Below, one piece after another: positions 23,882-33,600 of a stretch of DNA of 43,874 bases (position 1 is the first letter of the stretch; the number at the start of each line of letters is the position of its first letter). The stretch covers positions 1 to 43,874 of the forward strand of contig CAMVJW010000003.1 in NCBI GenBank assembly GCA_947167965.1, given 5' to 3'. This DNA comes from an uncultured Clostridia bacterium. GTDB lineage: Bacteria > Bacillota > Clostridia > TANB77 > CAG-508. The notes below the pieces were generated by a model. That model saw only the letters and a list, made by a program, of their open reading frames with translations, ran no database searches and was not told the DNA's origin. A program made the translations under genes and the position numbers.

Positions 23882-24770
23882 TGTATTAACATATTTAATA
23901 GGAGAAGGAATATCAAATATATTCAAAAATAAAAAACAAGCAGCAACTTCTTTTGGAACAATGTGTGTAATAATGATATTTTTTGGGGTATGTTTTATGC
24001 TTGTTGGAAATTTTAATCATTTTATAAAACAAGTAGAAAACGGACAAGGAATTCAAGTTTATATAAAAAATGATGCAACAGAAGAAGAAATAACAAAAAT
24101 TGGAGAAGACATAAGAAGCATATATGGTGTAAATACTGTAGAATTTATTTCAAAAGAAAAAGCACTTCAACAAATGAAAAACAAACTTGGAGAAAAAGCA
24201 TATTTATTAGATGGATACGAGCAAAACAATATTTTTCCATCATCTTATGTAGTTACATTAACAGACCTAAAATTAAGTTCAGATGTACAAAAACAAATAA
24301 ATGAAATGGATAACATAAAAAAAATTACAAGTAGTGATGAAACAATATCTACACTTATAAAAATTGCAAGATGGATAAAAATTGGAAGCTATGTAATAAT
24401 AATTGCTTTAGTTTGTGTAAGTATATTTATAATTTCAAATATAATAAAATTAACAGTATATGCAAGAAGAAAAGAAATATCAATAATGAAATACGTAGGA
24501 GCAACAAACAACTTTATAAGATGGCCATTTGTTGTAGAAGGAATTGTAATTGGACTTATTTCAGGAGCTATTTCTCTTGCACTAATATCTGCATTTTATA
24601 TATTAGTTGGAAAAAATATTAACTTTATCGAATTTTTATCAAAATTAGGATTAAGCTTATTAGAATTTTCAAGTATGTTTAATCTAATATTAATTGTATA
24701 TTTAATATTAGGTGTTGGAATAGGTGTAGTAGGAAGTACTTTATCTATGAGAAAATACTTAAAAGTATAA
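23871..24770 (+). CDS. ftsX: FtsX, cell-division permease-like protein
   Basis: Membrane partner of FtsE, four transmembrane helices. TM1 at ~residues 22-45 (MCVIMIFFGVCFMLVG), an extracellular loop of ~120 residues that contacts hydrolase coiled coils, then three helices from ~170 to 299. ATG 23871 is preferred over 23850 because AAAGGTGG (23859-23866) lies just before it; that gives 299 residues. No transport substrate is expected; the complex is mechanical. Confidence 0.95.
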   Translation: MKYNVLTYLIGEGISNIFKNKKQAATSFGTMCVIMIFFGVCFMLVGNFNHFIKQVENGQGIQVYIKNDATEEEITKIGEDIRSIYGVNTVEFISKEKALQQMKNKLGEKAYLLDGYEQNNIFPSSYVVTLTDLKLSSDVQKQINEMDNIKKITSSDETISTLIKIARWIKIGSYVIIIALVCVSIFIISNIIKLTVYARRKEISIMKYVGATNNFIRWPFVVEGIVIGLISGAISLALISAFYILVGKNINFIEFLSKLGLSLLEFSSMFNLILIVYLILGVGIGVVGSTLSMRKYLKV

Positions 24771-24831
24771 TAAATAGTATTGTAAAAAATTACAATATAT
24801 TGCAAAAGAATTAAGCATAAAGGAGAAAGAA

Positions 24832-25977
24832 ATGTTAAAAAAAATATGTGTATTCTCTTTTAGTTTAGTATTAATTTTTAGCATGATATTTTCATCATAT
24901 TGTGCAGATTTAAATGAGCTTCAAACACAAAGAACAGAAATACAAAGCCAAATTAATGAAACAAGCGAAGAACTTAAAAATGTAAATGACGAACTTTCTC
25001 AAAACTTACAAGAAATACAAAGTCTTGATGAAAATATCTCACAAAATGAAATAGAATTACAAGAGGTCAATAAAAAAGTATCAGATTTAGAATCTGAAAT
25101 TAAAAAAAATGAAAAAGAGCTTAGTGAAATAACACAGAAATATAACATACAAAAAGGATTATTAGATTCAAGGCTAGTTGCAATGTATGAATCAGAAGAT
25201 GTTAATTTCTTAGATGTAATGCTTGGATCAAATAGTATACAAGAATTTATTTCTAGTTATTATCTAATATCAGAAATTACATCTTATGATACAGATTTAT
25301 TAGAACTTGTTGAGAACGAAAAACAACAAATAGAACAAATAAAAAACGACTTAAATCAAAAAAAAGATGAACTAAGACAAGAAGAGCAAGAATTTGCCAA
25401 AAAACAAATTGCATTATCAAATACTAAACTATTAAGAGAAAATTATATTTCAAAATTAAGTGAAGAAGAAAAAGCATTACAAGCAAAGATAGATGAATAT
25501 AATAATCAAGTAAAGCAAATAGAAAATGAAATTCGTGGTTTAGTAGGAATAGCAAATTTTGGAGAATCATATGCAGGTGGGCCAATGCAATGGCCAATAT
25601 ATGGACATTATAATATAACATCAAATTTTGGAATGAGGGTACATCCAATTACAGGAGTATATAAATTGCATACTGGTGTTGATATAGGAGCTCCAATGGG
25701 AACAAATTTCACAGCAATAGCAAATGGTGTAGTAGTAAAAGCAGAATATAACTCAGCTTATGGAAATATGGTGGTTATAGATCATGGTGGAGGAGTCCAA
25801 ACATTATATGCACATGGATCTCAAATAGTTGCTATGTTAGGACAAGTTGTAAATGCTGGAGATGTTGTCTTAAAAGTAGGGTCAACAGGTTATTCTACAG
25901 GTCCACATGCACATTTTGAAGTAAGAATTAATGGAGAGCCAGTTAATCCACTTGATTATGTTCAAAAACCAGAATAA
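24832..25977 (+). CDS. secreted M23 peptidoglycan hydrolase with coiled coil (first copy)
   Basis: A wall endopeptidase expected to be controlled by FtsEX, like PcsB/EnvC. It has a signal peptide (res 1-25, ending SSYCA), a long Gln/Glu-rich coiled coil (~26-235) and an M23/LytM domain (~255-375). Zinc and catalytic residues are visible in HTGVDIGAPMG, LYAHGSQ and GPHAHFEV, so it should be active, unlike EnvC. 381 residues. It starts 61 bases after ftsX and is followed by a paralogue. Confidence 0.92.
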   Translation: MLKKICVFSFSLVLIFSMIFSSYCADLNELQTQRTEIQSQINETSEELKNVNDELSQNLQEIQSLDENISQNEIELQEVNKKVSDLESEIKKNEKELSEITQKYNIQKGLLDSRLVAMYESEDVNFLDVMLGSNSIQEFISSYYLISEITSYDTDLLELVENEKQQIEQIKNDLNQKKDELRQEEQEFAKKQIALSNTKLLRENYISKLSEEEKALQAKIDEYNNQVKQIENEIRGLVGIANFGESYAGGPMQWPIYGHYNITSNFGMRVHPITGVYKLHTGVDIGAPMGTNFTAIANGVVVKAEYNSAYGNMVVIDHGGGVQTLYAHGSQIVAMLGQVVNAGDVVLKVGSTGYSTGPHAHFEVRINGEPVNPLDYVQKPE

Positions 25978-26010
25978 TATATAATGTATTAAATAAATTT
26001 CGGAGGATAT

Positions 26011-27270
26011 ATGAATAAATTATATAAAAGTTTAATAAGTATTTTAATAATAGTATTTATTATGTCTAATACAAATGGTATTTTAGCTGTAACACAGTCT
26101 GAAATCAAAAATCAAACTAATTTAAAAAATGAAGTAACTAATAAAATAGAAGATATCCAAGAACAAAAAGAAGAAATTGAAACAAAAAAATCAGAGGCAA
26201 TGAAGCAAGTAGAGAGTTTAAATACTCAAATTAATACATATGAATCTCAAATAGGAGACCTTGAAGACAAAATTGAAAAAGCAAATGATAAAATTGCTGA
26301 TGCAGAAAAACAACTTAAAGAAAATCAAAAACAATATGACAACAATCAAAAGCTTTTAGAACAAAGATTAGTAGCTACTTATGAGGCTGGAGAGATTTCA
26401 TATTTAGATGTTATTTTAAGTTCGGAAGGTCTAACAGATTTTATTTCTAATTTCTATTTAGTTTCTGAAATTGCTCAGCATGATACAGAATTATTAGAAG
26501 AAATACAAAAAGAAAAAGAAAAAATAGAAAAATCAAAACAAGAAATAGAAGATGGTAAAAAAGATTTAACAGAGGCAAAAGCAAGTAAAGAAAGTGTAGC
26601 TAAAGAGCTAAAAACGGCTAAATCAGAAAAAACAACATATGTAAATCAATTATCTGCAGAAGAAGCCAAACTTGAAAAAGATTTAGAAGAATTCAAAAAT
26701 TACCAAGATACCATTAGTAGTAAAATTGCTAAAATGAAAAAACAATATGAGGCCGAACAACTTGCAGCACAAAAAGCAGCAGCTTCTAAAACAAGTAGCT
26801 CAAGTTCATCAAAAACTTCTAGTTCAAGCTCATCTTCTTCATCAGGTGGAAGCAATTCAAATGGAGCTAAAAGCTCTTATGGATTTGGATGGCCAGTTGC
26901 AAATCCAGTAATTGGAACAGGATATGGTGTATCTGGTAGATTATGGGCTTCTGGACATCATACTGGATTAGACTTTAGAGCATCAACTGGAACACAGGTA
27001 TATTCAATTGGTGATGGGCAAGTTTTTGATACAGGTTATAGTTCAGCATATGGAAATTATGTTGAAATATATCATGGTAATAATATTTATAGTTTTTATG
27101 CACATGGATCAAGAATACAAGTATATGAAGGACAAAAGGTCTCTAAAGGACAACCAATTATGCTTTCTGGAGCTACAGGAAATGTTACAGGAGCACATTT
27201 ACATTTTGAAATAAGAACTCCTGGATATAGATATGCAAATTGTGTAAATCCACGTAACTATTTACCATAG
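26011..27270 (+). CDS. secreted M23 peptidoglycan hydrolase with coiled coil and Ser-rich linker (second copy)
   Basis: Paralogue of the preceding gene: signal peptide (ending ~res 27, GILAV), coiled coil (~30-255), and an M23 domain with HHTGLDFRA, FYAHGSR and GAHLHFEIR. It differs by a 25-residue Ser/Lys/Thr linker (~270-295) before the catalytic domain. The shared block EQRLVATYEAGEISYLDVIL and its counterpart in copy one suggest tandem duplication. CGGAGG SD. 419 residues. Both probably cleave septal peptidoglycan. Confidence 0.92.
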   Translation: MNKLYKSLISILIIVFIMSNTNGILAVTQSEIKNQTNLKNEVTNKIEDIQEQKEEIETKKSEAMKQVESLNTQINTYESQIGDLEDKIEKANDKIADAEKQLKENQKQYDNNQKLLEQRLVATYEAGEISYLDVILSSEGLTDFISNFYLVSEIAQHDTELLEEIQKEKEKIEKSKQEIEDGKKDLTEAKASKESVAKELKTAKSEKTTYVNQLSAEEAKLEKDLEEFKNYQDTISSKIAKMKKQYEAEQLAAQKAAASKTSSSSSSKTSSSSSSSSSGGSNSNGAKSSYGFGWPVANPVIGTGYGVSGRLWASGHHTGLDFRASTGTQVYSIGDGQVFDTGYSSAYGNYVEIYHGNNIYSFYAHGSRIQVYEGQKVSKGQPIMLSGATGNVTGAHLHFEIRTPGYRYANCVNPRNYLP

Positions 27271-27285
27271 ATAATAAATATTTAA

Positions 27286-27313
27286 CTGTATATCTTTTAT
27301 TAAAGATATACAG
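27286..27313 (+). terminator. strong hairpin between M23 and ctpA genes
   Basis: CTGTATATCTTT (27286-27297) pairs perfectly with AAAGATATACAG (27302-27313) around TATT. The downstream T tract is weak, so it may terminate only partly, or protect the upstream mRNA. Confidence 0.6.
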
Positions 27314-27352
27314 CTTAGATTTTATAGTAATAAAAAGGGAAGGACATTTTTG

Positions 27353-28576
27353 ATGAATAATAATAAATTTTACAAAACTACGATGTTGGTTTTGATTACA
27401 GCAATTACAACATTTATGATAACAGCACTTTCAATGTATGCATATTTTGAAAAACCAATTAGTACAGAAGGTAGCTCAAATAATAATGCTGTATTAAATG
27501 TAAAGTCAAATAAGAATTTAGAAAGCGATTTAAGTAGAATACATCAAACAATAGAAAAGTATTATTTATGGAATGATAATATAGATGAAGAAAAATTACA
27601 AACATCAGCTATAAAAGGATATGTTTCAGGGCTTGGTGATGAATATACTGAGTATATTCCAGAAAAAGAAATGAAAGATTTTAAATCACAAATTACTGGA
27701 AACTTTGTAGGAGTTGGAATATATATGATAGCAGACAAAGAATCAGGAAAAGTGGTTATTTATTATCCAATTCCAAATAGTCCGGCAGAAAAGGCTGGAA
27801 TAAAAGTTGGAGACATAATACTATCTGTAAATGATAAAGAATACCCTATAGATGACTTTAACAAAATGGCTGATGATATAAAAGGAGAAGAGGGAACAGA
27901 AGTAAAATTAAAAATAGAAAGAGAAGGACAACAATTGGAGTTTACATTAAAAAGAGAAAAAATTGTTTTAAATCCAATTAAAACACAGGTTTTAGAAAAC
28001 AATATTGGATATCTAAAATTACCAAGTTTTGATGAAGATACATCAAAAGATTTTAAAGAAAAGGTTACAGAACTTAAAAATCAAGGAGTAAAAAGTTTAA
28101 TTATAGATTTAAGAAATAATGGTGGTGGTATTGTTGATGAAGCTACTTCTATTGCAGATTATTTCTTAGAAAAAGATAAAATAATAATTTCGACAGTAAA
28201 CAATAAAAAAGAAAAATCTGAAACTAAAGCTAAAAATGATCCTATTTTTGATATGCCGATTGTTCTTATTGTAAACGAAAACACTGCAAGTGCTTCAGAA
28301 ATACTTACATGTAGTCTTCAAGAAAATAATAAAGCAAAATCGGTTGGAACAAAAACATTTGGTAAAGGTATAATTCAGTCATTATTAACTCTACCAGATG
28401 GAAGTGGTATTAAAGTTACAACAGAAGAATATTATACACCAAATGGAAATTCAATACATAAAAAAGGAATTAATCCTACTGAAGAAGTAAAATTGCCAGA
28501 TACTGTTAAAAGTGTGTATGTTGTTAACGATGCCGAAGACACACAATTAAAAAGAGCAATAGAACTTTTAAAATAA
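27353..28576 (+). CDS. ctpA: C-terminal processing protease, S41 family
   Basis: A membrane-anchored serine protease of 407 residues. One TM helix (~res 8-30), a PDZ domain (~100-185, FVGVGIYM and AGIKVGDIILSVND), and an S41 catalytic domain. The catalytic Ser is in ENTASASEI (~res 325) and Lys in GTKTFGKGIIQS (~res 350). In related bacteria Ctp proteases trim or degrade PG hydrolases and sporulation regulators. ATG 27353 is used, with AAGGA eight bases upstream; TTG 27350 is less likely. Its place after two FtsEX-type hydrolases suggests control of them. Confidence 0.93.
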   Translation: MNNNKFYKTTMLVLITAITTFMITALSMYAYFEKPISTEGSSNNNAVLNVKSNKNLESDLSRIHQTIEKYYLWNDNIDEEKLQTSAIKGYVSGLGDEYTEYIPEKEMKDFKSQITGNFVGVGIYMIADKESGKVVIYYPIPNSPAEKAGIKVGDIILSVNDKEYPIDDFNKMADDIKGEEGTEVKLKIEREGQQLEFTLKREKIVLNPIKTQVLENNIGYLKLPSFDEDTSKDFKEKVTELKNQGVKSLIIDLRNNGGGIVDEATSIADYFLEKDKIIISTVNNKKEKSETKAKNDPIFDMPIVLIVNENTASASEILTCSLQENNKAKSVGTKTFGKGIIQSLLTLPDGSGIKVTTEEYYTPNGNSIHKKGINPTEEVKLPDTVKSVYVVNDAEDTQLKRAIELLK

Positions 28577-28602
28577 AAGTAAATTAGAGAGGAAAGTTTT
28601 TT

Positions 28603-29199
28603 ATGAATTTACCAAATAAATTAACAATATTAAGAATACTGTTAGTTCCAATAATGATTATAATACCTTATTTAAATATTCCTGGAGAATTTTTTGGAAT
28701 ATCATATTCATTCTTAATAATAGATGTAATTTTTATTATAGCATCTATTACGGATAAATTAGATGGAACAATTGCAAGAAAGAAAAATTTAGTTACAACA
28801 TTTGGAAAGTTTTTAGATCCAATAGCAGATAAAATACTAGTCCTTGCTGCACTTATAATACTTGTAGAGCAATCTAAAATTCCCGCTTGGATACCAATTA
28901 TAGTATTATTTAGAGAATTTGTTGTTTCTGGATATAGATTAATTGCTGTAGGAAATAGCGGAAAAGTAATAGCAGCGTCTATATGGGGAAAACTAAAAAC
29001 TGTAACTCAAATGATAGCAATAATTTTTGCTTTTATAGATGTTGGAACATTTTTTGAATTTACAAAAGGTTCATTAACAGGAGTTCAGCTAATAATAAAT
29101 ATAATAAGTTCAGTAATGATGGTTGTATCTGTTATTGCTGCTGTTTTCTCTGGAGTAGATTATGTTAAAGATGGAAAAGATTTATTAAAAGATATGTAA
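28603..29199 (+). CDS. pgsA: CDP-diacylglycerol-glycerol-3-phosphate 3-phosphatidyltransferase
   Basis: Makes phosphatidylglycerol phosphate from CDP-diacylglycerol in the membrane. The CDP-alcohol phosphotransferase motif is intact (DGTIARKKNLVTTFGKFLDP, then IADK), at ~res 52-78. The N-terminal MNLPNKLTILRILLVP is typical. 198 residues, about five membrane helices. AGGAAAG SD. Tight spacing (26 bases) to ctpA supports one operon. Confidence 0.95.
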   Translation: MNLPNKLTILRILLVPIMIIIPYLNIPGEFFGISYSFLIIDVIFIIASITDKLDGTIARKKNLVTTFGKFLDPIADKILVLAALIILVEQSKIPAWIPIIVLFREFVVSGYRLIAVGNSGKVIAASIWGKLKTVTQMIAIIFAFIDVGTFFEFTKGSLTGVQLIINIISSVMMVVSVIAAVFSGVDYVKDGKDLLKDM

Positions 29200-29202
29200 G
29201 TA

Positions 29203-29231
29203 TTCGCATTGGAGATTTTCTTCAATGCGAA
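29203..29231 (+). other. intergenic hairpin between pgsA and prmC
   Basis: A 13-bp stem: TTCGCATTGGAGA (29203-29215) pairs with TCTTCAATGCGAA (29219-29231) with one G-U pair and a three-base loop. There is no T run after it, so it looks like a stabilising or processing hairpin rather than a terminator. Confidence 0.6.
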
Positions 29232-29275
29232 AATTAGATATAGAAGTAAAATATATACAAAAACAGGAGGCAAGT

Positions 29276-30133
29276 ATGACAATAAAACAAGCATTAACAC
29301 AAGCAGTAATAATGTTAAAAAATGAAAATATAGAAGCTCCTAAAAATAAAGCAAGAATGTTATTAGAACACACATTAAAAAAGTCTAAAGAATATTTAAT
29401 AATATATGATACTCAAGAAATAACACAAATTGAAAGAGAACAATATATTAAAAATGTTAAAAGATTAATAAATGGAGAGCCTCTTCAATATATAATAGGG
29501 CATCAAGAATTTATGAAATTAAATTTCTTTGTAACAAAAGATGTTTTAATTCCGAGACAAGATACAGAGATATTAGTTGAAGAAACAATTAACATTTCTA
29601 AAAACTTTGAAGAGCCTAAGATACTAGACTTATGTACAGGAAGTGGGGCAATTGCAGTATCACTTGCTAAATACTTAGAAAATGCAAGTATTGTTGCAAC
29701 AGATATTAATCAAAAAGTAATAGATATAGCAATAAAAAATGCATCATTTAATGGAGTAAGAGATAAAATAGAATTTTTTGTTTCAAATTTATTTAATAAA
29801 ATAAAAGACCAAAAATTTGACATTATAGTTTCAAATCCACCTTATATAGAAACAGCTACTATAAAAAAACTTTCAAAAGAAGTTCAAAATGAACCTATAA
29901 GTGCACTAGACGGTGGAAGTGATGGATTGGACTTTTATAGAAAAATAGCAGAAAAAGCGCCAGATTATTTAAATGACAATGGATTTTTATGTTTGGAAAT
30001 TGGATATAATCAAAAATTAAGTGTAAAACAAATATTAGAAAAGCAAAACAAGTATATAGATATTTATAGTAAAAAAGATTTATGTGAAAATGATAGAGTT
30101 ATAATTGCAAAGATTGCAAAAAATTGCCAATAA
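29276..30133 (+). CDS. prmC: PrmC, peptide chain release factor glutamine methyltransferase
   Basis: Methylates the GGQ glutamine of RF1/RF2 using S-adenosylmethionine. SAM motif ILDLCTGSGAIAVSLA (~res 115), and the substrate-glutamine motif NPPYIE (~res 185) are intact. The frame is open upstream to an ATG at 29225, but that codon lies in the hairpin, whereas CAGGAGG is six bases before ATG 29276, giving 285 residues, the family size. prfA, its usual neighbour, is absent here. Confidence 0.95.
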   Translation: MTIKQALTQAVIMLKNENIEAPKNKARMLLEHTLKKSKEYLIIYDTQEITQIEREQYIKNVKRLINGEPLQYIIGHQEFMKLNFFVTKDVLIPRQDTEILVEETINISKNFEEPKILDLCTGSGAIAVSLAKYLENASIVATDINQKVIDIAIKNASFNGVRDKIEFFVSNLFNKIKDQKFDIIVSNPPYIETATIKKLSKEVQNEPISALDGGSDGLDFYRKIAEKAPDYLNDNGFLCLEIGYNQKLSVKQILEKQNKYIDIYSKKDLCENDRVIIAKIAKNCQ

Positions 30134-30156
30134 GAAAAAGCTTATTGGTTTTTTTA
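30127..30156 (+). terminator. terminator after prmC
   Basis: CCAATAAG (30127-30134) pairs with CTTATTGG (30141-30148), followed by seven T. The stem includes the prmC stop codon. Confidence 0.9.
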
Positions 30157-30242
30157 TATTCTTTAAAAGCATTTGAATCTAATTATTTTAAGGTAATTTA
30201 TCTAAAAAAATATAAAAATGATAAAAAATTATAATAAAAGTA

Positions 30243-30271
30243 TTGCTAAAAACTACCAAAAATGGTAAAAT
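30243..30271 (+). promoter_or_regulatory. probable sigma-A promoter for the unknown gene at 30293
   Basis: TTGCTA (30243-30248), 17 bases, TAAAAT (30266-30271). A transcription start near 30278 would leave just the SD before the gene, and excludes the ATG at 30272 as start. Confidence 0.5.
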
Positions 30272-30292
30272 ATGGAAATGAAGGAGGGCAGA

Positions 30293-30943
30293 ATGCAAGC
30301 AAATAAATTAAATAAAAATGAAAAAATATCTTATTTCATGGGAGTGCAAGGACTAAATGAACTACCAGAAACACAAATGTATTATGCTATAGATTATGAT
30401 GAATTATCTGATGCAGATGCAAAAAAATGGGCAAAAATTTATAATGCTGCCATAGAAAAATTATTAAAATCAAAAATATGCGCTATTATATCAAAAATAA
30501 GAGAAAGAAATATAAGTATAAAAAATGAGAAAAATTATAATCAATTATCTGAACAGGGTGAATTACTGTGTGAAAACTTAATTGGAACTTTAGATAAATC
30601 GATAAGTGAGATATCAGCTAAAACGCATGATATTCCTGTAAAATCTAAAGTCTTTAAACCTAAAGAATTTGCAATTAAAAGTGGATTAGATACTTATATG
30701 CAAGTTAGAAGAAACAATCATATTAGTAAATTAAGAAGAAAATATGAACTTAAAAATCTAAGGACAGAATTAGAACCATTAGGAACTGATTTTAAGAAAG
30801 TAGATGATAGAACAGAAAAAGAGGGGAGAGTTATTAAACTATTAAAAATATCTTTAGAAAATCTTAATATTATTCCAGATGAAGATTTAGAAAAACTAAT
30901 TAAGTCTTTAGATGCAATTGCTGAAAAAGAAAGATGTGCATAA
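30293..30943 (+). CDS. hypothetical protein
   Basis: A soluble, mostly helical protein of 216 residues that I do not recognise. ATG 30293 has AAGGAGG five bases before it; an in-frame ATG at 30272 overlaps the likely -10 box and is rejected. It has a basic stretch around residues 140-160 (RRNNHISKLRRKYELKNLR) and a charged C-terminus. Single gene, ending against the terminator of the convergent U32 gene. Confidence 0.7.
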   Translation: MQANKLNKNEKISYFMGVQGLNELPETQMYYAIDYDELSDADAKKWAKIYNAAIEKLLKSKICAIISKIRERNISIKNEKNYNQLSEQGELLCENLIGTLDKSISEISAKTHDIPVKSKVFKPKEFAIKSGLDTYMQVRRNNHISKLRRKYELKNLRTELEPLGTDFKKVDDRTEKEGRVIKLLKISLENLNIIPDEDLEKLIKSLDAIAEKERCA

Positions 30944-30957
30944 ATTTAAAAAAAATA

Positions 30958-30994
30958 GTAACCCAAATTTAAAATGTTTTAAATATTGGGTTAC
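30958..30994 (-). terminator. terminator of the U32 peptidase gene
   Basis: GTAACCCAA (30958-30966) pairs with TTGGGTTAC (30986-30994) with an AT-rich inner stem. On the minus strand it is followed by eight T; on the plus strand there is no T run, so it mainly serves the minus-strand gene. Confidence 0.8.
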
Positions 30995-31010
30995 AACCAA
31001 TTAAAAAAAT

Positions 31011-33419
31011 TTATATTTCCCTAAATAAATTTCCATTGGTGAAATTTTTTCCTTCAAAACGTATATCATTTTTTACATTAGTTATAATTCTATTAATTGT
31101 TTCAATATTTTCATCTAAAATATCAATTCTTGCAAAATCAATATTATATTTTTTATATTCTATAGAAGTTGTTTTTGAATTATATATAGTTGTTATAGTT
31201 TGTTTATTATTTGGAATAAACCTAAACAACATATTTAATCTATCTTGTAGGTAAAACTCATTTTTTGTAAGGCATAAGTGTTTACATCCTTCATAGCATT
31301 TATTAGTTTTTCCTAATAAACAATAATTTGTTGTCATTACAGGAATATTACCATAAACGATAAGTTCTTTGGGTAAAGAGCTGTTATTTGAGACTTCAAT
31401 TATTCCATTTTCATCTAATTCTGGTGAAATGGTAACTGAAGAAATATTTAGATTTTTCAATTCTAGAATAGAATTGGAATTATAAATATTTAAAGTATAA
31501 TTTCCAACTAAATCTAAATTATTATGGCTTTTAAATAAGTCTATTTGTGATAAATGAGAAATTACAATACCTTTAATATAAAATGTGTTAAAAATATTAT
31601 TTATAGTTTTAATAGTAGTATTAAAATAGTTTTGCTTTAAAATTGTAGGCATATAAATAAATACATTAAACTTATTACATAATAAACCTATTATTCTATA
31701 ATAATCTTCATTTTCAAAATATTTTAAAGGTATATATAATCTATCAATATTGTTATTTAATAAAGTATAGTCATATTCAGTATTTAAAATATTTAATAAT
31801 AAAGATACTTTTGAATTATTTCTTTCTAATAAGCTATTTTTATGTGAAGAAAAAGAGCTGTTTTTTGTAGGATAATTATTATCTAAACATTTTCTTTTAA
31901 ACTTTTGAATAATGTTATATTCTATACTTTCAATAGCAAGCCTTCTAATTTCGTTTAACACTGAAACTGGAAGAAATAAATCATTATCTAAATCTATATT
32001 AATACTTTTAAAAGAAAATGGAGTATCAATAGTTTTATTAAATTGCATAATTATTTTTTCCTTGCTTAAAGGTTGATTCTTAGATGGATTAGGAATATAG
32101 TCATATATAAAATCTATTTTTGAGTTAAAAGCAGAACTAATTATTTCAACAAAAATAGGTTTTTCTTTTTTTATTTTAATATTACATGTTAAATCTTGCT
32201 TTATGTATTCTTTTGAATAGCTTAATTTAGCATAGTCTAGTAAGGTTTTACTATTAATCTTATATATTTCATCTCCAACATTAATATTGCCTTTCATTCT
32301 TCCAAATGTAACTATATCAGAGACATTTGCACTTTTTATATTTTGCTTATTTTTACCCATAAGTTCTGAAATTGTATATTTTGTATTTTCATGTTCAAAA
32401 GAAATAGAATCACCAAGTTCTACGTAACTTGCTAGTTGACTTGTAATCAGACCTTTTGAAGAATTATATTTAGAAATTTTTCCTAAATAGATTCCCATAT
32501 TATTTTGTCTTTTTTCATATACAAGATTTTTATTGCTTTTGCTAGATAGATGGCCAGTAGAAAATCCACCTCTATTAAAAACTTGTAATAAATCTTTTTT
32601 ATCATTTTCATCAATAATATATGGTTTAGAATTATTATAAGCTAAATCAATATATTTTCTATAAATTCTAGTAACAGTTGCAACATATTCAGGGCTTTTC
32701 ATACGTCCTTCAATTTTAAAAGAAGTAATTCCTAAGTTTATTAGTTCAGGAATAAATTCTAGAGCACATAAATCACGAGGACTTAAAAGATAACCTTGTT
32801 TATCCAGATGTTTTGAGGAAATACTCCAAGGTAATCTACATGGTTGAGCACATTTTCCTCTATTTCCAGATCTTGAGCCAATCATGCTAGATAACAAGCA
32901 TTGACCAGAATATGAAATACATAAAGCACCATGAACAAATACTTCTAAATCAATACTTGAATTTTCAGAAATATATTTTATTTCATCAATTGATAATTCT
33001 CTGGATAATACAGCTCTTTTAAAACCTAACTTTTGAAGTTGTAAAACACCATCTAAATTATGTGTTGTCATTTGAGTACTAGCATGAATTTCTATTTCTG
33101 GGAAATCTTGAATTAGTTTTTTAGCTAATCCAATGTCTTGTACAATAATTGCATCAATTCCATATTCATAGGCTTTTTTAGCCAAATTATATGCATCATT
33201 AAATTCATTTTCTTTAACTAATGTGTTTAGTGTAAGATGTGTTTTAACTCCACGAAGTTTAGCATAGTTAATAGCACTGTTTAATTCTTCATCATCAAAA
33301 TTACCAGCAAAAGCTCTTGCACCAAATGAGCTTGCTCCAAAGTATACAGCATTGGCACCATTTTGTACTGCAGCTTTTAGACATTCAAAATTTCCAACAG
33401 GGGAAAGTAGTTCAATCAT
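31011..33419 (-). CDS. U32-family peptidase-like protein with extended C-terminus (RlhA-like)
   Basis: An 802-residue protein. The TIM-barrel U32 domain opens MIELLSPVGNFECLKAAVQN, with ANAVYFG and ASTQMTTHN. The Fe-S-type Cys cluster is at ~165-200 (VHGALCISYSGQC, GKCAQPCR), then SPRDLCALEFIPEL and FKIEGRMKSPEYVA. A long central and C-terminal region with a second Cys group (NKCYEGCKHLCL) matches the large DUF3656-containing subgroup. E. coli relatives hydroxylate RNA (RlhA, TrhP) rather than act as proteases, so an RNA-modification role is likely. Met at 33419 is preferred, as GAAAGGT then serves as SD; a start at 33434 is possible. Confidence 0.88.
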   Translation of the reverse strand: MIELLSPVGNFECLKAAVQNGANAVYFGASSFGARAFAGNFDDEELNSAINYAKLRGVKTHLTLNTLVKENEFNDAYNLAKKAYEYGIDAIIVQDIGLAKKLIQDFPEIEIHASTQMTTHNLDGVLQLQKLGFKRAVLSRELSIDEIKYISENSSIDLEVFVHGALCISYSGQCLLSSMIGSRSGNRGKCAQPCRLPWSISSKHLDKQGYLLSPRDLCALEFIPELINLGITSFKIEGRMKSPEYVATVTRIYRKYIDLAYNNSKPYIIDENDKKDLLQVFNRGGFSTGHLSSKSNKNLVYEKRQNNMGIYLGKISKYNSSKGLITSQLASYVELGDSISFEHENTKYTISELMGKNKQNIKSANVSDIVTFGRMKGNINVGDEIYKINSKTLLDYAKLSYSKEYIKQDLTCNIKIKKEKPIFVEIISSAFNSKIDFIYDYIPNPSKNQPLSKEKIIMQFNKTIDTPFSFKSINIDLDNDLFLPVSVLNEIRRLAIESIEYNIIQKFKRKCLDNNYPTKNSSFSSHKNSLLERNNSKVSLLLNILNTEYDYTLLNNNIDRLYIPLKYFENEDYYRIIGLLCNKFNVFIYMPTILKQNYFNTTIKTINNIFNTFYIKGIVISHLSQIDLFKSHNNLDLVGNYTLNIYNSNSILELKNLNISSVTISPELDENGIIEVSNNSSLPKELIVYGNIPVMTTNYCLLGKTNKCYEGCKHLCLTKNEFYLQDRLNMLFRFIPNNKQTITTIYNSKTTSIEYKKYNIDFARIDILDENIETINRIITNVKNDIRFEGKNFTNGNLFREI

Positions 33420-33546
33420 ATTTTTACCTTTCATTCTTTTAATTATATAATTTAAAGCTACTTAAAATAATATCATAAATTTATAAAGAAAAAAACACTT
33501 AAAAATAAATATATTAAAAATACTTTAAAAAGATGTATAAAATGTA

Positions 33547-33574
33547 ACTAAATAAGCTGTAAATTCATATTATA
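33547..33574 (+). promoter_or_regulatory. candidate sigma-K promoter
   Basis: AC at 33547-33548, 17 bases, then CATATTATA (33566-33574), an exact match to CATANNNTA. The spacing to the SD (33588-33595) of the next small gene is right. No sigma-A promoter is visible in the gap. Confidence 0.5.
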
Positions 33575-33600
33575 CATTAAAAAATAAAGGAGGATGAAAA

